Positions 44,740-53,318 of a DNA stretch of 64,000 nt are shown in pieces. The DNA lies in assembly GCA_044235425.1 (NCBI GenBank), contig JBIIHW010000024.1, positions 1 through 64,000 on the forward strand, read 5' to 3'. This DNA is from JBJSXJ01 sp044235425 (lineage in GTDB: Bacteria; Planctomycetota; Planctomycetia; Pirellulales; Pirellulaceae). Positions within the stretch are counted from its first letter, which is position 1; every line of letters begins with the position of its first letter. The translations under genes and the position numbers were made by a program. The notes beneath the pieces were generated by a model. That model made no database searches, was not told the DNA's origin, and saw nothing but the letters and a program-made list of their open reading frames with translations.

Positions 44740-45411
44740 CTATGACGCACGGCCTCGCTCACCGGCAAGCAAACGTTGCTTCATCGTCACACCCTGCGGA
44801 GCGGAAAAACCAACCAGCTGTCCACTCGCTCCGACCACTCGATGACACGGCACCACCAATGGCACTCGATTTTGAGCCATCACACGGCCCACCGCCCGCG
44901 CCGCTTGCGGCGATCCGACCTGTCGACCGATCTCGCCGTAGGTCCTTGTTTCGCCGCAAGGAATCGAGCGACAACGAGCGATGACGTGACGCTGGAAACC
45001 AGTGAGCCCATCTTCATCAATCGCGACATCCCGAAAATCCCCGCCACTAAACGTCTCTGCATACCGTCGTAATCGTCGCACTAGCTCCTGGCGCTCGTCC
45101 GACACCGTATCCGCCGGCTGGCGCTGGCAAGCGTCCGCTGAGCCGGGAAGGACCGCCTGCAATGCGTCTGTCGGAGCCTCATGACCGAAAGAAAGCTGAG
45201 CGAGCAAAGTGCCGCGCCACCGTACCGCAATCCAGCCCAGTTGACTCGGAAATACCGTCACCAAGCTCGCGGGCTCCAGCCACAACCACTGCTCGCCGTC
45301 GCCCCAGTTCTGTATTTCCAGCGGTTCTTCTCGCGGCTGGGCCAGGTTCCCCGCTAGCGGCTGCCGGTCGCAAGACTCGGCTGTCTCGCGCCCCGGGACG
45401 TTCATCGACAT
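44740..45411 (-). CDS. ogt: Methylated-DNA--protein-cysteine methyltransferase
   Basis: 223 residues from ATG 45411 (GTG 45420 and ATG 45405 are alternatives). Suicide DNA-repair protein removing O6-alkyl groups from guanine. The alkyl acceptor is in VPCHRVVGASG, preceded by the helix-turn-helix SPQAARAVGRVMAQNRVP and IPCGETRTYGEIG. The N-terminal ~120 residues are longer than usual (E. coli Ogt is ~170 in total). Next to the SpoU gene on the same strand with a 32-bp gap. Confidence 0.93.
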   Translation of the reverse strand: MSMNVPGRETAESCDRQPLAGNLAQPREEPLEIQNWGDGEQWLWLEPASLVTVFPSQLGWIAVRWRGTLLAQLSFGHEAPTDALQAVLPGSADACQRQPADTVSDERQELVRRLRRYAETFSGGDFRDVAIDEDGLTGFQRHVIARCRSIPCGETRTYGEIGRQVGSPQAARAVGRVMAQNRVPLVVPCHRVVGASGQLVGFSAPQGVTMKQRLLAGERGRAS

Positions 45412-45646
45412 CGGTATCACTCGCTAATCGTTATGATCGGAATTCGATTTCCAAAAAAATGGATTTCAACGGTCATTCCGGGTCATCAGGCATTTGACGA
45501 GAAAAAGCTGCCACGAAATGATGGATTTTGCTTTAGTCGACGGTCGAGGTTGGCTCGGACATTCCAAGACATTCGCACCTCGCCCGGTCATCACCCGACT
45601 ATCGCTCGTCTGAACCCTTGGTACCCCTGGCACGAGGAACGTACGA

Positions 45647-46315
45647 ATGACTCGCATGACACTCTATGGTGGACTGCTGTTGCTGACACTCACCTCGAGC
45701 GCAAGTGCACAGCAAACCTGGCAAACACTGCCCAGCAATCCGGTTTCAGGATACCCCGCTCCCGCTTACTCAGCACCTGCCTCTGCGGCACCGGCCTATG
45801 CGGCACCGGCTTATACGACACCGGCTTATACGACACCGATGTATGCCGCTCCCAACTACTCAGCTGCCGCTTATCCGCCGCCGGCTTATGGCGCCGGTAC
45901 TCCGTATATCGTGCCGTCCTACCCGGCGACGCCTTCCTATCCAGTGGCCGCATACTACCCTGCGCCCTCTTATGCAGCTCCATCCTATCCAGCGCCGCCA
46001 GCTCGCTGGTGGAATCCGCCCGTGGGCAGTTGGTTTGGTTCGGCACGTCCCGCCACTCCCACCTATGCCGCAAAACCAGCCTACGTCATGCCGCCCGCCT
46101 ATGCTGCTGCACCCAGCTACACACCGGCAACCGCCTATGCTGCCGCGCCAGCATACGCGCCAGCACCCAGCTACGCTGCCGCCCCAGCTTACACAGCGTC
46201 GCCGAATTTCGTCACCACCATGCGACCCGCCGTTCCACCACCGGCGAACGTGCCAACCAACTTCCTGTATACGCGTGGTTTATTTGGTCAGCCGCGGATT
46301 GTGCCCCTGCCCTAG
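45647..46315 (+). CDS. Exported Tyr/Pro/Ala-rich low-complexity protein
   Basis: 222 residues from ATG 45647 (GAGG 9 nt upstream). Signal peptide to ASA-QQ. The mature chain is built almost only of APxY / PAYAAP-type repeats (for example PAYAAPAYTTPAYTTP), with a single break near RWWNPPVGSWFG, and ends FLYTRGLFGQPRIVPLP. No enzyme motif. The composition resembles structural or adhesive wall-associated proteins; periodic tyrosines could cross-link (inference). Overlapping long frames in other phases are composition artefacts. Confidence 0.75.
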   Translation: MTRMTLYGGLLLLTLTSSASAQQTWQTLPSNPVSGYPAPAYSAPASAAPAYAAPAYTTPAYTTPMYAAPNYSAAAYPPPAYGAGTPYIVPSYPATPSYPVAAYYPAPSYAAPSYPAPPARWWNPPVGSWFGSARPATPTYAAKPAYVMPPAYAAAPSYTPATAYAAAPAYAPAPSYAAAPAYTASPNFVTTMRPAVPPPANVPTNFLYTRGLFGQPRIVPLP

Positions 46316-46387
46316 GCTCCGCCGAGTCGCACCGACCGACCCGGGGAACGGGGATATTGAAGGAAGGAAAAGGGAGCGGCTCGCCTA

Positions 46388-46406
46388 CCCCTGGCGTTGC
46401 CAGGGG
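46388..46406. repeat. Perfect short hairpin after the repeat protein
   Basis: CCCCTGGC / GCCAGGGG with GTT loop. No T-run on either side, so not a standard terminator. It lies between two convergent gene ends and resembles REP-type hairpins. Confidence 0.6.
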
Positions 46407-46459
46407 CTGATAGGTGTCTGGCCGTCCGGGCCGGGATTTGCCTTGCTACAGGCTGCCGC

Positions 46460-48034
46460 TTACCCGCCCACATCCCCCGTGCTCCACGTGCCGTTGATGA
46501 GCCGCCACATGCCGTTGGGGTTTTTGTCGCGCAGAGCGTCGGGTAAGCGCTGCGGTCGCACGCCATCGAAACATTGCAGCATGCCGAAGCGGCGTAGTGA
46601 GGCCGGAATGCCGACTGCGGTAAAGCCTGGATGGCCCGTCGCGGGAAATGGCCCGCCATGGTTCATCGCCGAACTGACCGCTACGCCCGTTGGCATTTTG
46701 TCATTCAGCAACCGGCCTACTCGTTGTCGTAGCCGAGGTGCCAGATGGTCATAGGCATCATCATCGCTGCCCTGAGTGTCGGAGTAGATGCAACCGGTGA
46801 GGTTACCTTCCATGTGATCGAGGATCACACCGGCTTGAGCCAAACTGTCGGCGACAACAAACAGCGCCTCATTCCCAAACGCCTCTGCTTGTAACTCTTC
46901 CGGATGCTGCAAAAACTGACTTCCCGTTACTCGCAATAGCGTGTTCGCGTGACAGTAGCCGGTTCCACCACCGTCGGTGTTGCCCACCACAACTTCCGCA
47001 CCGGCAGCGGTGAGCGTATGGATTCCGTGCCGCAGCGAGGCTTCCACATTCTTCGACAGCAAAGTACCGACGGGAGCCTGCTTGAATGCCGCCGCCACCT
47101 TGCCGATGAACTCTTCGGTCTCCGCACCCGCGACCAGAACCACCAGTCCCGGATTGGTGCAAAACTGCCCGGTCCCCATCAAACAGCTACTCGAAAACTG
47201 CTGCACCAGGTCATCCAGTCGCTCCCGCAGCGCGCCCGGCAAAATCACCACCGGATTGACACTCGACAACTCCAGATAAATCGGCTTGCCAACTCGATCG
47301 GCTGCCGTTTTGAGTGCCAGACCTGCGGAGCGACTACCGGTGTAGCCCGTCGCGCCCACTCGCGGATCCGACACCAATCGTTCGCCATCCGCATGTCCCG
47401 TGCGATAGATGAGCTGCACGGTTCCCAAGGGCAACCCTGCGGACTGCAGTGCTGCCAGAGCTTCTTCGGCAAATAACCGAGTTGTTCCCGGATGTGAGGA
47501 ATTCGCTTTCCCAATCACCGGATTGCCGGCGGCGATCGCGGCCGCAAAATCACCGCCCGCTAAACTGTTGAACGCGAACGGAAAATTATTGGGACCAAAT
47601 ACACAGACCGGTCCTATTGGTGCCAGATACGAGCGAATATTCGCGGCACTATCAATGGTCGGTAACGACCAGGAGCCCTCGCGAGCTGCCGCAGCTGCCT
47701 GTCGCAACTGCGCCGTCGTACGCGGCAACTCAACATCATTCAAGCGTGGAGCCTTGGGCAGTGCTGTTTCCAGATGAGCCATCTCGACCAACTCCGCCCG
47801 CCGAGCCTCGATGCGCGTTGCAAACAATTCCAAGAAGTTCGCGATCGCTTCTCGCGGTAATGCTCGCAGCGCCGCTGCAGCCGCCGTCGCGGTCGTCAAC
47901 GCCTCGTCGCAGTCTGCCCAGAAACTCACCGGATACTCGTCTGCCAAAGGCTCCTTGGTACGAGGATTTTCCGCTCGAAACGATTGATTCCCATACGCGG
48001 GACGCCAATGACCGGAGATCAATACAGGCTGCAT
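46460..48034 (-). CDS. Aldehyde dehydrogenase, alpha-ketoglutarate-semialdehyde type
   Basis: 524 residues, the length of the KGSADH / 2,5-dioxovalerate dehydrogenase group. Signatures: FGPNNFPFAFNSLAGGDFAA, VIGKANSSHPGT (cofactor-binding Lys), GYTGSRSAGLAL, LELSSVNPVVILP (catalytic Glu) and GTGQFCTNPGL (catalytic Cys). Oxidises the semialdehyde formed in non-phosphorylating pentose or hexuronate degradation. No pathway partner gene in the immediate neighbourhood. Confidence 0.92.
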   Translation of the reverse strand: MQPVLISGHWRPAYGNQSFRAENPRTKEPLADEYPVSFWADCDEALTTATAAAAALRALPREAIANFLELFATRIEARRAELVEMAHLETALPKAPRLNDVELPRTTAQLRQAAAAAREGSWSLPTIDSAANIRSYLAPIGPVCVFGPNNFPFAFNSLAGGDFAAAIAAGNPVIGKANSSHPGTTRLFAEEALAALQSAGLPLGTVQLIYRTGHADGERLVSDPRVGATGYTGSRSAGLALKTAADRVGKPIYLELSSVNPVVILPGALRERLDDLVQQFSSSCLMGTGQFCTNPGLVVLVAGAETEEFIGKVAAAFKQAPVGTLLSKNVEASLRHGIHTLTAAGAEVVVGNTDGGGTGYCHANTLLRVTGSQFLQHPEELQAEAFGNEALFVVADSLAQAGVILDHMEGNLTGCIYSDTQGSDDDAYDHLAPRLRQRVGRLLNDKMPTGVAVSSAMNHGGPFPATGHPGFTAVGIPASLRRFGMLQCFDGVRPQRLPDALRDKNPNGMWRLINGTWSTGDVGG

Positions 48035-48228
48035 GATTAATTGAGTCGCTCAAAGAGGAAAGAAGAAAACTTTTTTTACGGCCATCGATTCATGGTTGCG
48101 CGGCAGCTGCAGCAGACGTTACACTGGCCACCGGTTCTGGATTGTACGGTGCCAGCTATCCCATGGGGAAGGTTGCATCCACCAGCCGCCCCTCGCAAAA
48201 CTCGACCAATCGTCCACAGGAATCTTCG

Positions 48229-49497
48229 ATGAACACGACACGTCGTATCAACCTGCTAGTGATCTTGATCGCCAACTTGACGTCAGCAGCGAGCACTCTG
48301 GCGATCAGCATCCCATCCCTCCTGGCCGCCGACGTCGCGCTTCGTGAACAGGAGTTACCTACAAAACTTACCGTCGGCTACGCCGTCCGCCTCCTCGACA
48401 TGAACGCCGATAAGCGACTCGACATCTGCATTGTCGACTCCGAACGGATCCTCTGGTTGGAAAACCCGAATTGGAACGAACATGTTTTGGTCGGACCGGG
48501 ACAAATCAAAAAAGACAATGTCTGTTTCGCTCCCCACGACATTGATGGAGATGGATTGCCAGAGTTCGCCGTAGGCGCTGATTGGCGTCCCTTCGATACG
48601 ACCAAGGGCGGTACCATTCAATGGATCGGTCGCGGTGAGAAACCACAAGACGCCTGGCGAGTCTATCCGATTGGCGAAGAGCCAACGGTGCATCGCATGC
48701 AATTCGCCGATCTCGATGCCGACGGGCGAGCCGAACTGATTGTGTCACCGCTGATGGGTCGCGGAACAACCAAACCGAATTGGGCCGAAGCACCCGTTCG
48801 TCTACTCGCTTACACCATCCCCAAAGATCCTCGCCGTGATCCGTGGGTCCCTAAAGTCCTCAATGAAGATGTGCATGTCACCCATAACCTCATCCCCGCC
48901 GACGTTGATGGCGATGGCAAACTGGACCTGCTGCTGGTGAGTTTTGAAGGAGTGCATTGGCTGCGCCGCACGCCCAGTGGCAACTGGCAACGCACTCGAA
49001 TCGGCACCGGTAACCAAGCCACTTCACCCAATCGTGGCGCCAGTGAAATCAAATACGGAAAACTGGGTAAGACGGATTACGTGGCGACCATCGAACCGTG
49101 GCATGGCAGTCAAGTTGTTGTTTACACTCGACCAACCACCGCCGCCCCAGCCATCGATCCCAGCGCAAAGCCCAATGAATGGCTCTGGCAACGGCATGTG
49201 CTCGATGAAAAACTCGCCTGGGGCCACGGCGTGTTCTGCGCAAACCTGGATGATGATGCCGACGAAGAACTGATCATCGGCGTGCGCGATGATCTCGATC
49301 CACAGAATCGTCGTGGAGTGCGTATCTATGATCCGACCGATGCAGCCGCGGGCAAGTGGTCACGGCAAATGATCGACCCGGGCAGCGTCGCCGTCGAGGA
49401 TCTGGCAGCGGGTGACTTGAACGGCGACGGCCGCGTCGACATCGTCGCCGTCGGACGTCAAACCCATAACGTCAAGATTTATTGGAATTCTAAATGA
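48229..49497 (+). CDS. Exported FG-GAP/VCBS-repeat protein
   Basis: 422 residues from ATG 48229 (AGGA 7 nt upstream). Signal peptide ending near LLAA-DVA. Seven-bladed-propeller-type VCBS repeats with Asp-rich loops: DMNADKRLDICIVD, DIDGDGLPEFAVG, DLDADGRAELIVSP, DVDGDGKLDLLLVS, NLDDDADEELIIGV and DLNGDGRVDIVAVG. Calcium-binding surface or periplasmic protein, function unknown. Divergent from the aldehyde dehydrogenase. Confidence 0.85.
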   Translation: MNTTRRINLLVILIANLTSAASTLAISIPSLLAADVALREQELPTKLTVGYAVRLLDMNADKRLDICIVDSERILWLENPNWNEHVLVGPGQIKKDNVCFAPHDIDGDGLPEFAVGADWRPFDTTKGGTIQWIGRGEKPQDAWRVYPIGEEPTVHRMQFADLDADGRAELIVSPLMGRGTTKPNWAEAPVRLLAYTIPKDPRRDPWVPKVLNEDVHVTHNLIPADVDGDGKLDLLLVSFEGVHWLRRTPSGNWQRTRIGTGNQATSPNRGASEIKYGKLGKTDYVATIEPWHGSQVVVYTRPTTAAPAIDPSAKPNEWLWQRHVLDEKLAWGHGVFCANLDDDADEELIIGVRDDLDPQNRRGVRIYDPTDAAAGKWSRQMIDPGSVAVEDLAAGDLNGDGRVDIVAVGRQTHNVKIYWNSK

Positions 49498-49650
49498 TCA
49501 TCTCCCCGCGCACTCCTCATGGGATCGAGAAACCGTAATTGTCACTCGACTGCATGCAGCGAAACCTCAACTGGTTCAACCAACATTTACGTCGCGATCA
49601 ACGATAAGCGAGCGTACCTGAGCGGCGGCATGCCCAGCTCCGCAGATTCC

Positions 49651-50661
49651 TCAAAACCATTCCGCCTTGCGCACCACGTTGTTCAGCGGTTCGCCGGCCA
49701 CGAAGCGGCGGATGTTTTCTAGTAGCGTCGCGCGATGACGTGCGGCAATATGGACCGAACAGGCTGCGACGTGCGGAGTGATAATGACGTTCGGCATTCG
49801 CCAGAGTGGATGCTGGTCGGGTAAAGGTTCCGTTTCGAAGACATCCAGCGCCGCACCAGCAATTCGTTCGGCTTGCAGCGCGGCCACTAAATCGTCCAGC
49901 TTCACGATCGCACCTCGACCAATGTTGATCAGATAGCCAGTCGATTTCATTCGGGCCAATCGCTGCGCGTTGAAGAGCCCTGCCGTGGCGGGCGTGTGGG
50001 GCGCACAAATCACGACATAATCACTGCGACTCAGTAAATCATCGAGCTGCTCGATGCCGCCCAGCAGCGTCACTCCGTCAGGCGCCGCGTTCACCACCGG
50101 ATCAACCGCTAGCACTCGCAACCCAAAAGCAAGTGCACGCCGAGCGACCTCTTGACCGATCTGTCCCAGTCCGACAATCCCGAGCGTGTCATCGCTGAGG
50201 TGCCTGTGAGCTCGATCCATATCGCTGACAAAACAGGGACCCGCGGAAAAGGTGGTGCGCTGGTTTTCACCACCAATCGGTGACCACACCGCTTGTTGCT
50301 GCTGACGAATATACAGATGCAGGTTGCGAGCAAAGCAGAGAACATAACCCAGCACATGATCGGCAATGACGTCGGAGAATAGTCCGCGCATATTCGTCAA
50401 CGTACAGGGATGCTCGACAAGCTCTGGAAAGATGTAATGTTCAAGACTTGCCGTTGCCGACTGGACCCAGCGCAGTCTTCGAGCGGCGGCCAGCAGTGGC
50501 GGCGTGATCTTACCGAAGAACGCTTCCGTCTCGACGATCTCCGCTAATGCCTGCTGCTCGGTGGCACACGAGACGACCTGTAACTGATCGGCGGCTGCCA
50601 CCTGCTGCATGGCTTGCAGCCGCTCTTCTTCGACCGGTGGATAGCAGATCAGTTTCAACAT
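49651..50661 (-). CDS. D-2-hydroxyacid dehydrogenase (NAD-dependent)
   Basis: 336 residues. The NAD-binding domain LGIVGLGQIGQEVARRAL, substrate-site Arg in LINIGRGAIV, Glu in ALDVFETEPLP and the catalytic His in VIITPHVAA are all present. Family includes phosphoglycerate and glyoxylate/hydroxypyruvate reductases; the specificity is undetermined. It is 12 bp downstream of the small membrane protein gene on the same strand, likely one transcript with VanZ. Confidence 0.9.
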   Translation of the reverse strand: MLKLICYPPVEEERLQAMQQVAAADQLQVVSCATEQQALAEIVETEAFFGKITPPLLAAARRLRWVQSATASLEHYIFPELVEHPCTLTNMRGLFSDVIADHVLGYVLCFARNLHLYIRQQQQAVWSPIGGENQRTTFSAGPCFVSDMDRAHRHLSDDTLGIVGLGQIGQEVARRALAFGLRVLAVDPVVNAAPDGVTLLGGIEQLDDLLSRSDYVVICAPHTPATAGLFNAQRLARMKSTGYLINIGRGAIVKLDDLVAALQAERIAGAALDVFETEPLPDQHPLWRMPNVIITPHVAACSVHIAARHRATLLENIRRFVAGEPLNNVVRKAEWF

Positions 50662-50673
50662 ACTCGACTCCGA

Positions 50674-51147
50674 TTATTCAGGAATGATGGAGTTCTTGGT
50701 GGTTGAGGCCGAGACGGGTCGCGGTACGTAGAACTCCAGCAGTGCCTGCAGCTGCTCGCGCCGGCCATTCCACGGCAACCAGCGACCGCGCCAGGCGGCC
50801 AGCGGAGTGTCATCCCAATCGGGAAGCAGTAACGCTCCGTCGCGCAGCGGTTTCCAGCGCGCGATCAGCGACCATGCCACTCGGCGACTTCCCCACCACG
50901 TCAATTCCACGATACCAGCTGGGCCAATCTCATACCGAATGGGGAACCACTGCCGCCAACTGACCAGCAACAAAGCACCGACAATAAAGAAGCTCAGGCC
51001 TCGACCGGTATCCGCTCTCTCGACAGCCACGACGAGAATCGCCGTCACCAGGAATTGCAGCAGCGTACGCCACGGAGCATCGCGAGGTGCCCAGGCGGAA
51101 TAGTGCAAATCTGCCGGTGCCATGCGCGGCTCCATGCGTCGCTCCAT
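50674..51147 (-). CDS. Small membrane protein of unknown function
   Basis: 157 residues from ATG 51147; two further in-frame ATGs (51135 and 51123), each with GGAG about 6 nt upstream, come from a 12-bp duplicated start region. Two membrane spans (about 27-45 and 51-66), then a domain with IRYEIGPAGIVELTWWGSRRVAWSLI that resembles a PH-like strand pattern. Unrecognised family. Seven bp after vanZ. Confidence 0.65.
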   Translation of the reverse strand: MERRMEPRMAPADLHYSAWAPRDAPWRTLLQFLVTAILVVAVERADTGRGLSFFIVGALLLVSWRQWFPIRYEIGPAGIVELTWWGSRRVAWSLIARWKPLRDGALLLPDWDDTPLAAWRGRWLPWNGRREQLQALLEFYVPRPVSASTTKNSIIPE

Positions 51148-51154
51148 TCGTCAC

Positions 51155-51628
51155 TTAACTGGCAGTCCGCTGATGAAGAAAACGGCGATCAAGCCAGCAA
51201 CCCACCAAAAGGCCGATACTCGCTCCCATGGAGTCACAGAGCCAATCATAAAAATCAGCGTAACGATCGGGAATCAGCGACTGCGTCAACTCATCGATCG
51301 CTCCATGCAGACTCAGCAGCAAGGCAGCCAGCACGAACCAGCGTCCGGGTCGTCGGCGTCCGGCGATAAAAACTAACCACACCAAACCGGCGAGACCGAA
51401 ATAAGCACAGCCATGAATGATCTTGTCCAGATGCGGAATTGACCACGATGGCTCAACCTTCTCACCCGTGTATTCCCCGTACAACCATGTGTAATACCAA
51501 ACACTGAGGATGTTACCGGGCATGTGAGTGCTGAAAACCCAGAGCGCCCAGTAACAGAACAACACCACGCTGGAGAGCCAGGGGTGAAACCAGAGCAATA
51601 CCGGGACGATTTTTTTTCGAAGTGCCAT
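51155..51628 (-). CDS. VanZ-family membrane protein
   Basis: 157 residues with about four transmembrane spans. Family motifs: HLDKIIHGCAYFGLAGLVW and HGAIDELTQSLIPDRYADFYDWLCDSMGASIG. VanZ proteins are small membrane proteins; the founding one gives low-level teicoplanin resistance, but most have no known role. Its 5' end is close to the divergent DUF1080 gene. Confidence 0.88.
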   Translation of the reverse strand: MALRKKIVPVLLWFHPWLSSVVLFCYWALWVFSTHMPGNILSVWYYTWLYGEYTGEKVEPSWSIPHLDKIIHGCAYFGLAGLVWLVFIAGRRRPGRWFVLAALLLSLHGAIDELTQSLIPDRYADFYDWLCDSMGASIGLLVGCWLDRRFLHQRTAS

Positions 51629-51697
51629 ACGTTAGCATTGTCGCTGTTGATGAAGAGGAGCAACCTGAACCGTGATTCTACAGGAGCCGTGCCAACC

Positions 51698-52417
51698 ATG
51701 CGATTGACGAACTCAACCGGCGATAAACGCTACAGCAGAAGAACCGTGATCAAGGCCACCATGACGTTGGCGACGGGCATGGCCATCGCCAGGACGCTTG
51801 ACACCACCTTTCCCGGTCTGGTCCCGGATGATCGAGAACGACAACTGCTGGCCGCTGATGCCGAAGAAGGTTGGCGACCACTCTTCGACGGTAAGTCACT
51901 CACCAACTGGAAACCCACTCGCTTCGGCGGTGATGGCGAGATTCATATTGAAAATGGCGAGCTGATTTTCGAACAAGGCTCGCCCCTCACAGGTCTCACC
52001 TGGACCAAGGAGTTCCCCAAACAGGATTTCGAGATCAGCCTGGAAGCGAAGCGCGTGGAGGGAAGTGATTTCTTCGTGGGGCTGACCTTCCCGGTGCGCG
52101 ATTCGCATGCCAGTTTCATCGTGGGTGGCTGGGCCGGCAGTGTCGTCGGGATCTCCTGCATCGACGGTCACGATGCTTCGGACAATAACACCACCAAAGT
52201 TATCAAATTCGATAACGGCAAATGGTACAAGTTCAAAGTTCAGGTGCGAGCCGATCGAATTAAGTGCTGGATCGATGGAGAAGCCATCATCGACGAAGAC
52301 ATTAAAGGCAAACGCATTCACACTCGTAATGAAGTCGACCCCTCGCGACCCTTGGGGATCGCCACGTTCGAAACCAAAGCCGCTCTCAAGAACTTTCAGT
52401 ATCGGGTGGTCAAATAG
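51698..52417 (+). CDS. Tat-exported DUF1080 protein
   Basis: 239 residues from ATG 51698 with AGGAG about 10 nt upstream (ATG 51650 is possible). N-terminal twin-arginine signal SRRTVIK followed by a hydrophobic stretch (~18-36). The mature protein is the DUF1080 jelly-roll: EGWRPLFDGKSLTNW at the start, then GDGEIHIENGELIFE, FEISLEAKRVEGSDFFVG and KNFQYRVVK at the end. Family members include 3-keto-disaccharide hydrolases. Its stop overlaps the tadA GTG by one base. Confidence 0.86.
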   Translation: MRLTNSTGDKRYSRRTVIKATMTLATGMAIARTLDTTFPGLVPDDRERQLLAADAEEGWRPLFDGKSLTNWKPTRFGGDGEIHIENGELIFEQGSPLTGLTWTKEFPKQDFEISLEAKRVEGSDFFVGLTFPVRDSHASFIVGGWAGSVVGISCIDGHDASDNNTTKVIKFDNGKWYKFKVQVRADRIKCWIDGEAIIDEDIKGKRIHTRNEVDPSRPLGIATFETKAALKNFQYRVVK

Positions 52418-52926
52418 TGGATCGCAGCGATTGGGACGAGGAGTTCGAGCAACTGCCCCTAGCGTCGCCGCATGAATACTACATGCGGCAAGCTCTGCGC
52501 GAGGCCGAAGCTGCTCAGGGCGAAAACGAAGTGCCGATCGGCGCCGTCATTGTGCGCGATGGACGTGTGATCGCGGCGGCTCATAATCAACGTGAACAGC
52601 TCCACGATCCGACCGCTCATGCCGAAATGGTCGCGATCACCCAGGCTGCCAGTCAAATCGGCGACTGGCGCTTGGAACGCTGCGCTCTCTACGTCACACT
52701 CGAACCCTGCCCAATGTGCGCCGGTGCCATCCTGCAAAGCCGTATTCCCATCGTCGTGTTCGGCGCTACCGACCCCAAAGCCGGTGCCGTCCAATCTCTC
52801 TACCAGCTGCTCAACGACCAACGCCTCAACCATCGCTGCCATGTAATCGGCGGGGTGCTCGCCGATGCCTGCGGAGGCCTGCTCACCAGCTTCTTCCAAG
52901 CGCAGCGAAAACTGGGGAAGAAGTAA
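52417..52926 (+). CDS. tadA: tRNA-specific adenosine deaminase TadA
   Basis: 169 residues from GTG 52417, coupled to the DUF1080 stop. Zinc deaminase converting A34 to inosine in tRNA-Arg. Motifs HAEM (zinc His and catalytic Glu) and PCPMCAGAIL (two zinc Cys). NEVPIGAVIV and DPKAGAVQSLYQLL are TadA-typical. Full length. Confidence 0.94.
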   Translation: MDRSDWDEEFEQLPLASPHEYYMRQALREAEAAQGENEVPIGAVIVRDGRVIAAAHNQREQLHDPTAHAEMVAITQAASQIGDWRLERCALYVTLEPCPMCAGAILQSRIPIVVFGATDPKAGAVQSLYQLLNDQRLNHRCHVIGGVLADACGGLLTSFFQAQRKLGKK

Positions 52927-53318
52927 GGGGTGGAGCCGGGTGAAGATTCCATCGGTCGACAAAACTGCAAATCTCTCGAATCTCTCGAATCGCACGAATG
53001 AGCATCAGTTCCATAACTTGGCCGAAGGCCATCAGACACCGTAGCCGCGGGCATCGCCCGCGTACCGTCACCGACCTCGTTAACGTTAGCATCCCTATCC
53101 GAGTTTGGCCGAAGGCCATATTCAGCTCGCGGTATGTCAGGTAATCGCATCCCTACTGAGAGTCCCAGGGCCCGGCCGCTAGCAACTGGTCAGTATGAAT
53201 CGTATACCCACCGGTATTTCCGGCTGGACCCAATAAAAAAGGATTCGTTGTGATGCACAACGAATCCTGAATGGTTGGATCGGCGATAGATTACGCCCGT
53301 GGCGATGAGTCGCGAGGC
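52927..53318. other. 392-bp intergenic region with short palindromic repeats
   Basis: TGGCCGAAGGCCA occurs twice (53019-53031 and 53107-53119); between them CGCGGGC ATC GCCCGCG forms a 7-bp hairpin (53046-53062). A short direct repeat AATCTCTCG lies at 52971-52989. The arrangement resembles a decayed REP-like dispersed element. The terminator of the DUF1559 gene is at its right end. No gene seen. Confidence 0.55.
53235..53268 (-). terminator. Intrinsic terminator of the DUF1559 gene
   Basis: On the minus strand AGGATTCGTTGTG pairs perfectly with CACAACGAATCCT (13 bp, 3-nt loop), followed by TTTTTT. It is about 50 bp after the stop. Confidence 0.93.

Noticed and set aside
45433..46754. Two long plus-strand frames (325 and 349 codons) around the Tyr/Pro/Ala-rich gene
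   Set aside because: They lie out of phase with the frame that has a signal peptide and ribosome site, and are His/Arg/Pro composition artefacts.
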